DNA from: Bacteroidia bacterium
GTDB taxonomy: Bacteria > Bacteroidota > Bacteroidia > NS11-12g > UBA9320
DNA length: 16,769 nt
Assembly (NCBI GenBank): GCA_013042025.1
Contig: JABDQY010000097.1
Span: 1-16,769 of the forward strand
Direction: 5' to 3'
Below are positions 14,884 to 16,769 of the stretch, one piece after another (the first letter of the stretch is position 1; every line of letters starts with the position of its first letter). The notes under the pieces are model-generated. The model was not told the DNA's origin. It did no database searches and saw nothing but the letters and a program-made list of their open reading frames with translations. The position numbers were made by a program, and so were the translations under genes.

Positions 14884-15695
14884 ATAATGTCCAATGTTTT
14901 TACAATCAATTTTTCAATTACAGCCTCTGGATTAGGACTAAACGTTCCATTTATTCGATCTGCTAATATTGCATTTAATGAAATCGCATTAAAACCAAGC
15001 AACTGAGATAAACCATAAATACCAGCAGTTTCCATTTCAATATTCCCAACCCTCTGATTCTTGTAAGAAATAGATGCTAAGTCGTTTAGGCTGTATTTAG
15101 GTTCCAAAGCAGAGCGTCTAAACTGCGGTGCATAAAAACCTTTAGCGGTTAGCGTTAAAGATGGTTGAAACGACTCTAATCTTTGTTCTAAACTCCTAGA
15201 GCATGGAATTACTTCGTATTCTCGATTATCAAATGTTATGGTGTCAAACTTTTGGGTATAGAACTTAAATAAGTCATCAAATGAAATTACGTTTTTAGAA
15301 TATACAAAACTTCCCAGTGCTACGTCTTCTGAAACAGATCCTGAAGTACCTATTCTAAATATATCTATGTTTTTACTATTCGCTTTCTTTTCCCTTGTTT
15401 GCAGGTTAAAATTTAGCAAAAAGCTTAGTTCATTGAAGACAATGTCAACATTATCCGTTCCGATACCAGTTGATATTATAGTAATCTTTTTGTCACCAAT
15501 TTGACCACCTATTGAACTAAACTCCCTTTTTTGCACCTTGTAATGGGTAGAATCTAGGTGTTTTGCTACAGCTTCAACCCTGTCTGGATCTCCAACTGTT
15601 ATTACGTTTTCATAGATTTGGTCTTGCATCAATCCAAGATGATAGACGGACCCATCACTATTTAAAATTAGTTCACTTTTTGATAATGTTTTCAC
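14877..15695 (-). CDS. nucleoside phosphorylase, uridine phosphorylase-like
   Basis: This 272-residue enzyme of the PNP/UDP phosphorylase family should split nucleosides with phosphate into base and ribose-1-phosphate in salvage. Visible signatures are the phosphate loop GDPDR (35-39), STGIGTDN (75-82), R114 in RIGTSGS, and the ribose-binding EME (220-222) followed by TAGIY. An R-I-N-G-T-F segment near the C-terminus resembles the uridine phosphorylase base pocket, so uridine is a likely substrate. The start is GTG at 15695: an in-frame stop lies just upstream, and the N-terminal residues are needed for the family's first strand, so ATG at codon 23 is unlikely. It is the first gene of an operon with the acetyltransferase and is divergent from the stress protein with only 42 bp between. 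Confidence 0.88.
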   Translation of the reverse strand: MKTLSKSELILNSDGSVYHLGLMQDQIYENVITVGDPDRVEAVAKHLDSTHYKVQKREFSSIGGQIGDKKITIISTGIGTDNVDIVFNELSFLLNFNLQTREKKANSKNIDIFRIGTSGSVSEDVALGSFVYSKNVISFDDLFKFYTQKFDTITFDNREYEVIPCSRSLEQRLESFQPSLTLTAKGFYAPQFRRSALEPKYSLNDLASISYKNQRVGNIEMETAGIYGLSQLLGFNAISLNAILADRINGTFSPNPEAVIEKLIVKTLDIIC

Positions 15696-15708
15696 GTAAA
15701 AAGGTTGT

Positions 15709-15716
15709 TATCTTTG
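15709..15716 (+). promoter_or_regulatory. probable -7 box of the universal stress protein gene
   Basis: TATCTTTG matches TAnnTTTG and lies 21 bp before the ATG at 15738, in the 42-bp divergent gap. The nearest upstream TTTG is 26 bp away, longer than usual, so the -33 element is unclear. Confidence 0.45.
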
Positions 15717-15737
15717 CAGCAAATTTGAACAATTTTT

Positions 15738-16625
15738 ATGACAGATATAAAAACACCTAAAGATCAAAGTATTTTAGTACCTGTAGATTTTTCTGAATCT
15801 TCGGAAAATGCTATTGACTATGCTATGGAAATGGCGAAGTTATTCGAACATGATTTAACCTTGCTTAATGTAATCTCTAAAGGAATGAAATCATTGTTTC
15901 TTGGAGATACTCAAAAAGACTTATTACGAGAGGGAATAAATGTTAGACTTCAAGAGTATAAGAAAAATATACTTGAAAAATGGCCAGAAGCCACAGTAAA
16001 CATCCTTATAAAAGAAGGTAAACCTTACAAGGTAATCAATCAAACTGCGGAAGATCTAAACTGCGATAGCGTTGTTATGGGGACGAACGGTGCAAACGGT
16101 ATGGAACAATTCGTAGGAAGTACAACTACTCGAGTAATTAGTAGTTCAACGGTACCAGTAATTGCGGTAAAAGATCACAGACCGAATCATACGTTTGATC
16201 ACATTGTTTTACCAATTGATTTAACAAAGAGCTCAAAGCAAAAACTCAGTTATGCAATCAAATATGCTAAAAAATACGATTCTACCATACATGTAATTAT
16301 GGAGTTAGAAAAAGATGAATTCGCTAAGCATAAAGTTGAAGCAAATCTTGCATACGTAAACAAAGTTTTAGGTGAAAATGATGTGAAATTTTCAGTTAAA
16401 TTATTAGATGACAGAAAATACCCTGATCACTTAGGTAAAGATACCGTGCGATATGCAGACGAAATTGGTGCTGATTTGATTATGATAATGACGCAGGCAG
16501 AAGGAAATCTTACAGAGTTTTTTGTAGGATCTTATGCTAAGCAAGTAATTAATAGCTCAATAAGCACTCCTGTAATGGCTATCAATCCAAAGAAAACATT
16601 TAGCTACGAAGGTCTTAACCTTTAA
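15738..16625 (+). CDS. tandem-domain universal stress protein (UspA family)
   Basis: This 295-residue cytosolic protein has two UspA folds, at about 11-145 and 153-285. Domain 1 begins ILVPVDFSESS and ends with a nucleotide-binding-like loop (G115, G118, G127, S128) that is one residue shorter than the usual G-x2-G-x9-G-S/T pattern. Domain 2 begins IVLPIDLTKSS and keeps only the final VGS, without the preceding glycines, so it probably does not bind ATP. Such tandem proteins are common in Bacteroidota and respond to stress or energy state; this one may act as an intramolecular dimer with one working site. Its stop codon directly abuts the stop of the RRM gene on the other strand, with no base between. 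Confidence 0.9.
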   Translation: MTDIKTPKDQSILVPVDFSESSENAIDYAMEMAKLFEHDLTLLNVISKGMKSLFLGDTQKDLLREGINVRLQEYKKNILEKWPEATVNILIKEGKPYKVINQTAEDLNCDSVVMGTNGANGMEQFVGSTTTRVISSSTVPVIAVKDHRPNHTFDHIVLPIDLTKSSKQKLSYAIKYAKKYDSTIHVIMELEKDEFAKHKVEANLAYVNKVLGENDVKFSVKLLDDRKYPDHLGKDTVRYADEIGADLIMIMTQAEGNLTEFFVGSYAKQVINSSISTPVMAINPKKTFSYEGLNL

Positions 16626-16769
16626 TTAGCTCCAAATATTTACTCTTCGGGGGCGAGCCTTTTCAACCAAAAGTTCTTTCCCCTGAACTTCTTTTCCATT
16701 CATTTCATCGATGGCCTTTTGGCCTTCTTCTTCCGATCCAAATTCAACGAAGCCAGTACCTGTAGGCTC
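16626..16769 (-). CDS. RRM RNA-binding protein, C-terminal part (runs off the window)
   Basis: The 47 visible residues, read from the window edge, are the second half of an RNA recognition motif: GTGFVEF (the RNP1 strand), then an EEEGQKAIDEMNG helix and loop, and a last strand LLVEKARPRR. A short tail ends in Trp-Ser. Bacterial proteins of this kind are small single-domain RNA binders of about 80-110 residues, often cold-related; the start lies beyond position 16769. The stop codon at 16626-16628 touches that of the universal stress protein, so the two transcripts must overlap at their 3' ends. Confidence 0.88.
   Translation of the reverse strand, partial: EPTGTGFVEFGSEEEGQKAIDEMNGKEVQGKELLVEKARPRRVNIWS

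Overview
The window is AT-rich and looks like chromosomal DNA of a marine-type Bacteroidota, most likely Flavobacteriales or a relative. The evidence is Bacteroidota-style promoters (TAnnTTTG -7 boxes, one with a perfect TTTG-N19-TAnnTTTG layout ahead of tRNA-Lys), few Shine-Dalgarno sequences, many lipoproteins and secreted proteins, and Bacteroidota-type families. No phage, IS element or CRISPR array is visible.

Layout. (1) 1-6310, plus strand: the 3' end of a tRNA (probably Arg), a geranylgeranyl-reductase-type flavoprotein, and a 1684-residue signalling protein. The latter joins a degenerate kinase domain, a STAND/AAA ATPase, a long helical region, GAF and a complete class III adenylyl cyclase. 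(2) 6327-9125, minus strand: a compact three-gene cluster read from high to low coordinates. It holds an 87-residue protein ending in two AYWSQ repeats (RiPP-precursor-like), a 334-residue protein with a likely start at an AAGGAG-preceded ATG, and a secreted monoheme cytochrome c. This is the best candidate here for an undescribed system. (3) 9371-11694, minus strand: a two-gene unit encoding an exported outer-membrane beta-barrel-like protein and an exported caspase-family (C14) protease with Ig-like domains and an intact His/Cys dyad. (4) 11962-13152, plus strand: a lipoprotein made of seven beta-propeller-like repeats.

(5) 13229-13731: tRNA-Lys(UUU) on the minus strand, its strong terminator, a small GIY-YIG nuclease gene and a row of hairpins. 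A perfect 38-bp copy of the tRNA 3' end plus terminator lies exactly 400 bp away. The nuclease gene is therefore bracketed by a duplicated tRNA end, as an att-like duplication would look. A 24-bp fragment of the same terminator repeat lies behind the caspase unit at 9224-9247. (6) 13786-16769: a GNAT-like acetyltransferase overlapping a nucleoside phosphorylase (minus), a divergent tandem universal stress protein (plus), and the C-terminal end of an RRM RNA-binding protein (minus) that runs off the window.

Functional themes are nucleotide signalling (cyclase, stress protein), envelope and secreted proteins (caspase pair, cytochrome, propeller lipoprotein) and a small tRNA-linked nuclease element. 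Family assignments rest on motifs read by eye. No database search was possible.
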